Shown one piece after another: positions 35,509 to 43,725 of a DNA stretch of 64,000 nt. Made by a program: the position numbers and the translations under genes. The stretch comes from UBA8941 sp963780545 (GTDB taxonomy: Archaea; Thermoproteota; Bathyarchaeia; TCS64), in the NCBI GenBank assembly GCA_963780545.1, contig CAWACK010000016.1, positions 62,001 to 126,000 on the forward strand, read 5' to 3'. The first letter of the stretch is position 1. Each line of letters begins with the position of its first letter. The notes under the pieces were generated by a model. That model was given only the letters and a program-made list of their open reading frames with translations. It did no database searches and was not told the DNA's origin.

Positions 35509-36810
35509 CTAGACCTCTATCTTCCGTGGTTCTCTTATCCTGTAACGCGCATAGATGGCGACGGGAATCATACCCACCGCCATGACTATGAAGGGCATAC
35601 TAGGAGCGACCTCGTAAAGAGCACCTCCTATGATTTGGGCGATGGCAAGCGGAACAAAGAGGAGTACTCCTCCACCCCATATGGTTCCCTGAATATCGAT
35701 ATAGAAGCTCCCGCTTCCTACCGCGGATGTGACGCGGCCCCTCCGGTTCCTAGGCGTAAAGTCGGCGAGGAGGGACTGAAAACCGGGCAAGAGGAATGCA
35801 TTTACAATGGCCACCAAAACAACAAAGACCATGAGAGTATAACTGCTGTGTAGAAACAGGAAGATGATGGAGAAGAGAGGTGCAAGAGTTAACAGTGGTA
35901 TGAGTAGCTTCTTTCTGCCGATCCTATCCATCAGCCTCCCCGCTGGTATGGCAAGGAGCATGTTGACACCCCCCTGTAGCGCTGAGGTTAACCCCCAGAA
36001 AATGACACTTACCCCTATGAAAGTGGTCGCGTAGACTACCCAGAAGGATGAAGCTATTCCTATAAAGAACACCTGCATCACTTGTAACACTGCTAGAGCC
36101 CTAACTTCGGGGGGCATCCACCTGAGGGTCTCTATGAAGCTCCCGTAACTGTCCTTTAAGAATCCGACGAAGTCTCGGTAGTTTATTTTCTGTATTTGCT
36201 TGGGATCGAGAGTCTCTTTGAGAGTAGCGAGCCTTAGGAAGGCGACGATTATGCCTGCTCCGAAGCCGGTGAGGTAGATGAGGTTCATAGCGGGTATGAT
36301 ACCCATTTTGTCGACTAGGTAGCCTCCTATGAAGGGAGAGACGACTCCTAAGGCGGCGGGTATGCTAATTGCAAGAGCGAAGCCCTGTCCTCTCATCCCC
36401 ACAGGCATCGAGTCGGCCATGAGGACAGTCAGGATTGGAGAGTAGAAGAGCACGAAGTTCTGGAAGAAGCTGGCGAAGGCAAGTGTCTCCCAGTTGGGGG
36501 CATAGGCGAAGGGGATGAAGCTGAAGGCGTAGACAAAGGTTGCTAGACTGACGAGTCGGACCCTCCCCTGCTTATCTGCGATGTAGCCCCCCAAGGGGTA
36601 GAGGAAGAGGCCTGCAAGTGCCGCTGCAGACTTTACGAACCCTATGTCGATGGGGGACCCTCCAAGCTTCTCTATGTAGAGAGGCAAGTAAGTGGTTGGA
36701 ATGTTAGTTGTGAATTGCCAGATGCAACTGCAGACTACGAGCCAGAGGAGATTGCCCCTAAGAAGCCCTATTCCGAACTCGCGCTTTGTGGATGGACTCC
36801 CCTCGGCCAT
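35509..36810 (-). CDS. major facilitator superfamily transporter
   Basis: A 433-residue carrier with about 12 helices. Loop 2-3 reads YPLGGYIADKQGRVRLVSL (GG-x-ADxxGR) and the second-half counterpart is PAGRLMDRIGRKKLLIP, both MFS hallmarks. It is upstream of, and in the same direction as, the RraA-like and mannonate-dehydratase genes, 50 bases apart, so it probably imports their substrate; this is inference. A third MFS gene is elsewhere in the window and is not closely similar at the motifs. Confidence 0.88.
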   Translation of the reverse strand: MAEGSPSTKREFGIGLLRGNLLWLVVCSCIWQFTTNIPTTYLPLYIEKLGGSPIDIGFVKSAAALAGLFLYPLGGYIADKQGRVRLVSLATFVYAFSFIPFAYAPNWETLAFASFFQNFVLFYSPILTVLMADSMPVGMRGQGFALAISIPAALGVVSPFIGGYLVDKMGIIPAMNLIYLTGFGAGIIVAFLRLATLKETLDPKQIQKINYRDFVGFLKDSYGSFIETLRWMPPEVRALAVLQVMQVFFIGIASSFWVVYATTFIGVSVIFWGLTSALQGGVNMLLAIPAGRLMDRIGRKKLLIPLLTLAPLFSIIFLFLHSSYTLMVFVVLVAIVNAFLLPGFQSLLADFTPRNRRGRVTSAVGSGSFYIDIQGTIWGGGVLLFVPLAIAQIIGGALYEVAPSMPFIVMAVGMIPVAIYARYRIREPRKIEV

Positions 36811-37136
36811 TGTTCTGCCTTCGGTTGACTCCCCAATGAAGTGTATCGACTATTTTAAACAGTCGAAATAGAAGCTGCCGAGTTGGATTTTATACCCATT
36901 AAAATGATTGCTATTTCGGATCAGTGCGTGCGATATCGGAAGGAGAACTCGCAAATAACGCGCGTTACGATAACAACCTTAAGAGTAACCACTAAAACCG
37001 ATGATGTTCTTGAAAAACATAATGCTCATTGATTGTTTATTAATGGTTAGCTCCATGGAATATCAACATTTTCTTAGCCAGATAATATTTGCAAGCGCGA
37101 GTTATGCGCATGTCTCTCGAGAGTTTAGGCTAGGTA
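36811..37136. other. intergenic region with CG palindrome
   Basis: Upstream of the minus-strand MFS gene. It includes a TATA-like ATTTTATACC near 36,885 and the 12-bp palindrome TAACGCGCGTTA at 36956-36967. A short plus-strand frame from 37001 runs antisense into the GYD gene and has no support. Confidence 0.4.
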
Positions 37137-37433
37137 TCATTTCTTCAGTGACTTTATCAGTTCCTCGAGTGTGATTGTTGGCATGCTGGTTATTTCGATT
37201 GTTCCTCTGCTGCCCAGCTCCACCGATATCTTGAATATTGACTCGTTGTTGGGTGCTTCGACTATGTTTACGAAGTCATATGAGCCCATTACCGCGTATT
37301 GTTCAAGGACCTTGACTCCGTAGGCCTCCAGCTCCTTGTTCACTTCCATTATTCTCTCAGGTCGCTTCTTCAGGGTCTTTCTTCCATCACCTGTCAGCTT
37401 TGATAGGAGTACGTACTTCGCCAATGCATTCAC
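37137..37433 (-). CDS. GYD-domain protein
   Basis: A 98-residue small ferredoxin-fold protein. KYVLLSKLTGDGRKTLKKRP, then YAVMGSYDFVNIVEAPN (the GxYDxV motif that names the family), and VELGSRGTIEITSMPTI. GYD proteins are short, dimeric alpha-beta barrels of uncertain function, sometimes ligand-binding or regulatory. It lies next to the 3' part of the split flavin reductase on the same strand. Confidence 0.85.
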   Translation of the reverse strand: MNALAKYVLLSKLTGDGRKTLKKRPERIMEVNKELEAYGVKVLEQYAVMGSYDFVNIVEAPNNESIFKISVELGSRGTIEITSMPTITLEELIKSLKK

Positions 37434-37520
37434 CTGTTATTAATTGATGAGAGATAGGTAATATCCTTTTTCTCTATATGTGTAACGTGTGCGCCACCAT
37501 ATCGCGCATTTGAAAGGTTC

Positions 37521-37946
37521 TTATTTTTTCAGCTTCTTCGTGGTGAAGGCGTCCATGAGCTTCGTTCCTACTGCATGGTATGTGCCTGTGGAGGAGGTGA
37601 AGATTATTGGCTTCACCTTCTCGATGTCTATTGCTCCTTTCTCGTTTAGGACTCTTTCATCGGCTTTGACATCTATGATCTCGCCCACAAATTCGGTGTG
37701 GAGACCTAGCTCTAAAATATCCTTTACGCGGCACTCGATTACGACTGGGAACTCTTCAACATATGGAGCATCGACCTTGCTTCCTCTTACTGGTGTGAGG
37801 TGTGCCATCGCAAATTTGTCGGTGTCGCGTCCGGAAGATAACCCTATCCAATCCGCCTCCATGACATGCCGCTCGGATGGTATGCTCATCACAACTATGT
37901 TGCGCAATTCAAATTTGTTGAAAACATCAAAGCCTCGCCTCCCCAC
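37521..37946 (-). pseudogene. flavin reductase, C-terminal half (separated by an inserted element)
   Basis: Residues from PSERHVMEADWIGLSSGRD to the C-terminus (37880-37521, 119 codons) are the second half of a flavin-reductase-like FMN-binding domain, with the TDKFA, VVIECRV and VGEIIDVKADE segments of that family. Upstream of 37889 the frame continues into element DNA for 20 codons from an ATG at 37946, so a hybrid 141-residue product could be made. The N-terminal half is at 42156-41926. Residue I77 of that half and P of this half meet at the TATGCTCA repeat. Confidence 0.85.
37881..37888. repeat. left att-like core TATGCTCA
   Basis: An 8-bp direct repeat identical to 41926-41933. It lies in the flavin reductase codons (minus-strand TGAGCATA) at the left junction of the element. 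Bases on either side differ between the two copies. Confidence 0.75.
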
Positions 37947-37979
37947 ACGCGAGAAAATTCGACCCCCTTTACTATGATA

Positions 37980-37992
37980 TTATATATAAAAG
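37980..37992 (+). promoter_or_regulatory. TATA box upstream of the integrase
   Basis: TATATATAAAAGG is a strong archaeal TATA element, 66-78 bases before the first integrase start. It would place transcription start near 38,010. Confidence 0.5.
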
Positions 37993-38048
37993 GGGTAGTA
38001 AAAAAACAAAATTTAGTTATTATGCGTTATCGGGACATTTAGTATTAT

Positions 38049-39363
38049 TTGATTTTTATGTTTTGCCTTAATTCCTCATATGCAATACTTCACACTATAA
38101 TCAATCAAGTGTTGCACAATTTGGTGAAGCGCGGTAGAAAAGCGAAGATAACCGCCGAGATTTTTATAAATGTTGTAAAGAAGAAGCGAACATTATCTGA
38201 TTCAGTTTTATGTGAAGTTCTAGGAATCAATAGATCCACCATTTACAGATTTAAAATGAATAATCCAATTATTATAAAAGAGATGGATGATTTTATCAAG
38301 CAATATGAGAATGTAGTATTTAATGGTAAAGTAAGTATAGATGTATTTTATAACATATCAGAAATAAAAGATTGGATTGAGATACTTAAACAAAGGCAAG
38401 TTAGTTCTAGAGAGATACAAACATCAGTTAGGTCTTTATATAATGTATGTAACGCTTTACAGGTTCCTCCTAAAAATCTGAATGTGGAATTAGTAAGTAA
38501 CTTTAGTGAATAATATAAAAATGCTGAAAAGAGATGGTTTAGAAGTACCTAATGGATTGGCTTATACATCAATTAGAAGTGCAATTAGAAGCTTCTTTAC
38601 ATTAGTGTTAGGCATTAGTGGTGAGATACTAGTCCGCTAAAGGAATTGATATGAGTGCTAGTGAAGGAAGCGGATTATTCAGCAAAGAGAGAGTTACATC
38701 AGAACAAAGAAATATATTAGAGAATAGTTTAAAGACTGTAATAGAAAAGGCTTCAAATGGTGGAATTGAATATATTAATAAAAGATGGAAAACAAAATAT
38801 AATTATTATAAATCTTATATGTTATCCCAGATATATGATGAATTATTATCTCTGTGTCAATTCTGCTATTATACAGGTACTAGAAAAACGGCTGCAATAG
38901 TAACGACTAATTTATCAAATCAAAGAATAAATATACTAAAAAAGTTTGGACAATAAATATTCTAGATAAAGGGAAAAAGGGCGGTCATAAATGGGAGAAA
39001 ATATTGACTGATTGGAGTCTAATTACTTTCAGGGAATATGTGAAAAAACGATTCAATGTAACTGACGATATATTAGAGGAAAAAGTAAGAGAATTAGGTC
39101 TAGCTTTTCCATCTGCGTATAAGAGAGAACATAGTCATAAAGATATTTCAACCATAATAAGGATAGCTCTACATCTGGCTGGTAAAGACACTGAAATACC
39201 TACACATATATGGAGGCATACATTTGCACAAGATGGATTAGAGGCAACAAATTATAATTATGAATTAATAGCGTCATTAGGTGGATGGGAGTCAACAACA
39301 ATATTAAAGAAACATTACGGTAATATGTCGGATTTAGCTAAATTAAATGGATTAAACGAATGA
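38049..39363 (+). pseudogene. tyrosine recombinase (integrase), split into four frame segments
   Basis: Segment 1 (38049-38513) has an HTH-like stretch (EVLGINRSTIYRFKMNN) and the core-binding helices. Segment 2 (38521-38640) holds GLAYTSIRSAIRSFFTLVLG. Segment 3 (38651-38956) has the catalytic Arg in YYTGTRKTAAI. Segment 4 (from 38938 in frame to 39363) has HxxR in PTHIWRHTFAQ, a Trp at the third box (GGWESTT) and the nucleophile Tyr in LKKHYGN. All catalytic residues survive, but frame changes lie near 38,511, 38,640 and 38,940. The last is exactly at a canonical A AAA AAG slip site. Decay, recoding or base-call errors are all possible. Confidence 0.8.
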
Positions 39364-39739
39364 TGGGAATAGAGATAAAAGAGGAAAAGCCTAGACCTCT
39401 AAAATGGTGATTAGATAAAAGATGTATTTTTAAGGAATCAACTGAGATATTCGCGCGCGCGAAGTTTCTGAATAAAATCACAGTTAATATATTATTAGTG
39501 TTATTAAATTTATATATTCAATGACGTTATTTTTCATTACGATGATTAATAACGAATAAGGGTAAAACGATCTAAGGTTAGGTCATTGAGGTGCTTCTTG
39601 AGTACTTTATTTGTTGTAATTATAGTGATTCTTATTTCGCGCTATTTTCAATTTTTAGCAAATTACCCCCAACCATGGCTAAATAGTCACAGACGGCTCT
39701 GAGATCAAAAGTAGTAAAAAATAATTTAGAACTGTGATC
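39364..39739. other. element interior without a clear gene
   Basis: AT-rich DNA after the integrase. It includes the 14-bp palindrome TTCGCGCGCGCGAA at 39450-39463, standing out in A+T-rich surroundings. A 62-codon minus frame (39632-39820) is antisense to the next relic and is not supported. Confidence 0.35.
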
Positions 39740-40153
39740 GTTCACCATCGAGGTCCTAGGAGACGCTGGTTCGCGAGTCATCAGGTTCAATTTTCGACTC
39801 GTAAATCTCAGTGATGGCAATTACAGCTCTTCACACTGGGTACAACTAATTCGACATGTACCTTTATTCTATTTTCGGGGGAGGCTCAAACAAGTAAATA
39901 AGCCTTACTAATTCCGAGCCAATGGTTAGTATCGTAGTCATCATTCCACCGGGTGTAGATTACACATGGCAGTTCACCTGGACTGAGTGAGTCGTTGAGT
40001 ATGATCGATCTTCTTCTACCTGGCCACTATAATATTACTGGAGTACTACATCCGGGATCAAATATAATGATAGAGACCCCAAAGACTAAGTCTAAATCTC
40101 GATACTATGAAACTATAATTATAAAAAATAATTTCTATTTTCAAGACGAATAA
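39740..40153 (+). pseudogene. decayed secreted beta-sandwich (BsuPI-like) protein
   Basis: Protein-like stretches occur in successive plus-strand frames: SFTIEVLGDAGSRVIRFNFR then LVNLSDGNYSSS; CTFILFSGEAQTS; SLTNSEPMVSIVVIIPPGVD then YTWQFTWTE; and SMIDLLLPGHYNITGVLHPG to FYFQDE with a stop near 40,153. The PPGxxYTWxFTW and LPGxYxITGxL patterns resemble BsuPI-type or other Ig-like extracellular domains. At least two or three frame changes show it is inactive. No signal peptide remains visible. Confidence 0.4.
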
Positions 40154-40309
40154 GGATAATTATAGAACGAGGTTTCAGATTAACCTCTAAATCCCCGTTT
40201 TTCCTATCCTTGGATATTTCGCGCGCAGCTTGGAGAGCTGTATCGGAGGAGATCCAAGGGCTTTTCGATCAATATTTATATTAATTTTAAATTTAACTAG
40301 GATCTAGAT

Positions 40310-40579
40310 TCACTTTAAATTATTCAAAATAGTTTTTCCTTTAGCTGTTAAGCAAGTTCTTTTCAATGAATGACTATAAAATATCATATCTCTTTTATAT
40401 AACATTCTTTTATTGCCTACATTAATGTTATAATGTAATCCTTTATCTAATTTATTTAATTCTTCTTTATTGTAATTAACTAAATTGATATCACTAATAT
40501 ATTCAATTTCTTTTAATGAATCTATTTCAATTAATCCTATATTTACGCTTAACCCTCTTCCCATAATTCCTCTAGTCAT
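40310..40579 (-). CDS. hypothetical element protein, 89 residues
   Basis: Small basic protein of no known family. It has Ile/Asn/Lys-rich composition like the other element genes and segments SVNIGLIEIDSLKEIEYISD and RTCLTAKGKTILNNL. The last part could be a winged-helix wing/helix. The 156 bases before and 118 after hold no gene. It is likely real because it uses the element's codon style, but the role is unknown. Confidence 0.45.
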   Translation of the reverse strand: MTRGIMGRGLSVNIGLIEIDSLKEIEYISDINLVNYNKEELNKLDKGLHYNINVGNKRMLYKRDMIFYSHSLKRTCLTAKGKTILNNLK

Positions 40580-40697
40580 TAAATATTAATAGAGTTTGAT
40601 GCGCTTATGCTTTTCGATTGAAATAGTTTAGATAAATGCTACCAGTTATCAGATGACTTTTATCCTCTAAGCTTCATCGGTGGTACTATGATGCAAT

Positions 40698-41379
40698 TTA
40701 TTCTTTCTTTTTATTCTCCTTTTTAATATTTGGTTTATGTCGATTATATTTTCTCCATTCAATTATAAAATGTTCTGATACACCAGATATTTCATGAATT
40801 TCAATATCTGTTTTACCATAAGCATACAAACGTGTTATTTCTTTAATCTCATATTTAGGATTTCGAGGATATCCATTTCTATATATCCATGATTGTTTCA
40901 TTCTTTTAATCATAGATGATTTAAGATATTCATTTTCCAAGTCACCATGAAAATATAGAGATGCTATTTCTTTAATTAATTTACTTGTAGGCCAATATCT
41001 ATGTTTTTCCTTTAATGTAGATTCTTTATTACTTTTATTAGAATTAGGTTTTAATGGACATACTATTTCTCCATTGCTGTATTGTACTATATGGTATATC
41101 TAGCTTATTAGCTATTTTAATATCTGAATAGCCTCTTAGATAAAGTTTAATTCTTTCAGCATTTTCCATTGCTTGCTTATATTCATGTTCTTTATATTTT
41201 ATTGGATTGTATTTAACTTTATAATTACGCTTAATTTCAAGGTGTCGCATTCTCCATCTATACATTGATGGTTGAGATACACTACATCGTTTAGCAACTT
41301 CAGTATCGGTTAGACCTTCTGAATATAGTTCTATTCTCTTATCATTTTCCTCTGCTGTAATTCGTGGCGTTTTATTCAT
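40698..41379 (-). CDS. multi-HTH DNA-binding protein, probably one gene with a frameshift
   Basis: Two minus-strand frames (41379-41044 and one ending at 40698) overlap and join. The downstream frame is open from about 41,100 with protein-like sequence (SNGEIVCPLKPN, HRYWPTSKLIKEIASLY). Together they carry three copies of one HTH pattern: RIELYSEGLTDTEVAKRCSV, RIKLYLRGYSDIKIANKLDI and ITRLYAYGKTDIEIHEISGV, each followed by a short helix ending in a WR pair. Such Hin/terminase-small-subunit-like HTHs bind DNA. It may bind the repeats 170-300 bases upstream. The frame joint is near 41,060-41,090. Confidence 0.55.
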
Positions 41380-41546
41380 CTTTCTTTTCAGTCTCCTTTA
41401 TCCAAATTGAAGGCGCGCACTGGCTGGAATTATTCAATCTAAGCTGTATGAGGTATTAAAATATTAGTAGACTTAAAGATGCATTTTTTAATCGAGTTGA
41501 AAGTATATTTAGGGCTAAATTCTTGATAAGAGTGTGGATATTTACA

Positions 41547-41676
41547 CCTAGAGTTGACGGATATCCAGCGTCTACAATCCTAGAGTTGACGGATAACCAG
41601 TAAACTGGGGCGAATTAGGGGTTAAAATGCCTTGATTCCTAGAGTGGTGGTTATCCATTTCTAGAGTGGCTGTAAC
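41547..41676. repeat. iteron-like repeats, candidate origin or operator
   Basis: Four related units: CCTAGAGTTGACGGATATCC at 41547, CCTAGAGTTGACGGATAACC at 41579, CCTAGAGTGGTGGTTATCCA at 41638 and TCTAGAGTGGCTGTAAC at 41660. The first two match at 21 of 22 positions and are 32 bases apart. GGATAACC in unit 2 is the inverse of GGTTATCC in unit 3. They lie upstream of the HTH gene, as plasmid iterons or self-regulated operators do. Confidence 0.6.
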
Positions 41677-41892
41677 GTAGCGCATTTATGATTTAGAAGC
41701 TATTATAAATGACTCTTTAACCAAGAGGAAACATTTTAGGGGGTAAAAATTTTAGCCTTCTAGGAGGCTCGGTATACCCAAAATAATTATGCACACAATT
41801 TGCAACATCTAGATAGTGCGTAATGAGGCTCTTCGGTATACAACGATATGCCATATAAAGGATCCATTTGCCAAAAGGGGCATAAATAAGGC

Positions 41893-42156
41893 TCAAACAA
41901 AATTAACACTTTTATGTAAATTTATTATGCTCACCGTGTACGCTCTTCTCAACATAATGTTCCCATGGCTGTAGGTTGCTTTCCTTAGACTCACATAGAT
42001 GCAGGGTGGGCGAGAATTACAAATGCCTCCCCATGCTGCTGTCATTATGTTTGGTTTCCCTGAAGCATCATAGGTTCCTACAACCCAGACTGGCGAAGGA
42101 AGTGTATATGTCCCAGCACCTAGTGACTTCTTCGAACCTTTAATCCCCATTTCCAT
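41893..42156 (-). pseudogene. flavin reductase, N-terminal half (interrupted by the element)
   Basis: The first 77 codons from ATG 42156 read GAGTYTLPSPVWVVGTYDAS, then GKPNIMTAAWGGICNS, PPCIYVSLRKATYSHGNIM and RRAYTVSI: the first half of the flavin-reductase-like FMN-binding domain, including the NxMTAAWGG flavin loop. After the TATGCTCA repeat the frame runs ten codons into element DNA (INLHKSVNFV) and stops, giving an 87-residue truncated product. The C-terminal half is 4 kb away at 37880-37521. Archaeal relatives are about 190-200 residues, as in the rejoined 196. Confidence 0.85.
41926..41933. repeat. right att-like core TATGCTCA
   Basis: Second copy of the 8-bp direct repeat, at the right junction. 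On the minus strand it supplies the Ser-Ile codons that end the conserved N-terminal half of the flavin reductase. Confidence 0.75.
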
Positions 42157-42315
42157 TTCTACATACCTTCAAGCACTATGCCTTATTGAGAGTCTTTGAT
42201 AACCTCATTGTAAAAATTACGAATACACCTTTCGCGTGTAAATGCTGCAATATTCGCTATAGTGGACCCATTTACATTCTAATATTAGTGTTACAAAAAA
42301 TAAGATGGATCAACC

Positions 42316-43242
42316 ATGTCTTTGGCATTCAATGGAGCGAAGTTCTGCTGGATGGATGGAAGTGTCGTTGAGACCGATCGAGCGCTGGTCTCGGCGATGG
42401 AGCCGATATACCTCGGGATATTCGAGGGGATAAAGGCGTATACAAAGGGCAATGTAGGCGGCGAGGGGAGACTCCAAGTATTCTCCTGGGATCAGCATAT
42501 GGACAGGCTATGGAGGAGTGCGGCGATAGATGGCTTGAAGATGCCCTACAGCAGGGACGAGTTGTTGAAGGGACTCCGAGAAGTAGTGGAAACGAATGGC
42601 TTTAGTTCCAACATCTACATACAGCCCAGGATCTGGCCTAAAGCTGGGGAACCCGAGGAAGTCCACGTAGTGATTCCTGTCTGGAAGTTCAGCACTCTCC
42701 TGCCATCAGTTAACCCGGAGTTCTCGAAGACGAGGAGGTTCATGGTAAGCAGCTGGAGACGGATCTCGAGCGATGCCCTGCCACCCCAGGCTAAGAGCTG
42801 GGCGAACTACGCGAACAGCAACCTCGCCGCTAGGGAAGCTAAGAGGTGTGGCTACGACTCCGCGATATTCCTTGATAGCAGGGGTTTTGTGTCGGAGGGT
42901 ACGGGGGCTTGTCTAATGTGCGTCCGCGACGGTGAGCTGATTACTCCACCAGTGACGGCCAGCATACTCGAGTCCGTTACGAGAAACCTCTTTCTGGAGT
43001 TTGTCCCCTATGACCTTGGTATAGCAACTGAGGTTAGGGACCTCACCCGAGCTGAGCTCTATGCATCCGAAGAAGTATTCTTATGCGGCACAGGAGGCGA
43101 AGTAACTCCGATAACCAGCATCGACGATATTAAGATTGGCATAGAGTACCCGGGGCCTATAACTAAGAAGATAGCCGACTATTACTCGGAGGTTCTAACG
43201 GGGAACGTGGATAAGTATAGCAGTAGATTAACCCCAATTTAG
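42316..43242 (+). CDS. ilvE: branched-chain amino acid aminotransferase (class IV)
   Basis: A 308-residue fold-type IV PLP enzyme. WMDGSVVETDRALVSAMEP is the typical N-terminal strand pair. IYIQPRIWPKAG has the Arg of the substrate site, the PLP Lys is in LPPQAKSWANYANSNLA, and SEGTGACLMCVRDG holds the phosphate-side Glu. ASEEVFLCGTGGEVTPI closes the cofactor pocket. It transfers amino groups to or from Val, Leu and Ile. Start ATG 42316 fits the family. It is 160 bases from the split flavin reductase, divergently oriented. Confidence 0.92.
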   Translation: MSLAFNGAKFCWMDGSVVETDRALVSAMEPIYLGIFEGIKAYTKGNVGGEGRLQVFSWDQHMDRLWRSAAIDGLKMPYSRDELLKGLREVVETNGFSSNIYIQPRIWPKAGEPEEVHVVIPVWKFSTLLPSVNPEFSKTRRFMVSSWRRISSDALPPQAKSWANYANSNLAAREAKRCGYDSAIFLDSRGFVSEGTGACLMCVRDGELITPPVTASILESVTRNLFLEFVPYDLGIATEVRDLTRAELYASEEVFLCGTGGEVTPITSIDDIKIGIEYPGPITKKIADYYSEVLTGNVDKYSSRLTPI

Positions 43243-43338
43243 CCTTCGAATGTTCCATAGACGCGTAATTTGCTCCCTCTTACAGATCGCGCACCTACGA
43301 GATTTTTAATCCATACTAAAGAATTATATTACGATGAT

Positions 43339-43725
43339 ATGACCGCTCCTGATGATCAGCTAGCTAGTGAAAGAAAGGATCCCGCTTCAAGCAGCAGAAA
43401 CGTGATCGATTGGGTTACATTCTCAAGAAAAAGAGGTCTTGGGATGTGGGCTTGGATGCTGCAAAGGTTGTCAGCCATTATACTAATCGTATGTGGAATT
43501 CTTCACATTATGGATAACCAATTTGGATTCATAATCCCTGGGGGAGATTTCGTGACAGTGGATTTACTGGTGTTCTCATTCGCATTCCATACTTTCAATG
43601 GCGTCCGTGTTATGTTGATTGAATCTGTGGGATTACTAGCGAAGTACGAGAAGGCTCTCTTTTACCTAGTTATCCTCGGTGAACTAGTCTTTGTGTTTTG
43701 GTGGGCATTTACAGTCGGTCTATGA
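43339..43725 (+). CDS. sdhC: succinate dehydrogenase membrane anchor (cytochrome b-type)
   Basis: 128 residues from ATG 43339. An in-frame TTG at 43270 would add 23 residues but sits before a TATA-like ATTTTTAAT. Three membrane helices are visible: MLQRLSAIILIVCGILHI, VTVDLLVFSFAFHTFNGVRV (His, heme-ligand type HxxxGxR) and LFYLVILGELVFVFWWAF. This is the SdhC fold that anchors the catalytic subunits and carries heme b/quinone. Its stop overlaps the sdhA start (ATGA). No second anchor gene follows. Confidence 0.85.
   Translation: MTAPDDQLASERKDPASSSRNVIDWVTFSRKRGLGMWAWMLQRLSAIILIVCGILHIMDNQFGFIIPGGDFVTVDLLVFSFAFHTFNGVRVMLIESVGLLAKYEKALFYLVILGELVFVFWWAFTVGL

Larger units (their letters stand above)
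37889..41933. mobile_element. integrated AT-rich element inside a flavin reductase gene
   Basis: About 4,045 bp including one repeat copy. It is bounded by direct repeats TATGCTCA, is far more A+T-rich than either side, uses AGA/ATA-type codons, and carries a tyrosine integrase near its left end, HTH genes near its right end, iteron-like repeats and a decayed secreted-protein gene. Both host gene halves are in the same frame at the repeat, so precise recombination between repeats would restore a 196-codon ORF. Integrase frameshifts suggest it is now fixed. Protein-coding att sites are uncommon in archaea, where tRNA genes are the usual targets. Confidence 0.8.

Noticed and set aside
37001..37183. 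60-codon plus-strand ORF before the GYD gene
   Set aside because: Runs antisense into the GYD coding region and has no known pattern.
41547..41676. The repeat cluster considered as a CRISPR array
   Set aside because: Only two close copies with a 10-base gap and two degenerate ones at irregular spacing; no spacer-like regular units and no cas genes in the window.
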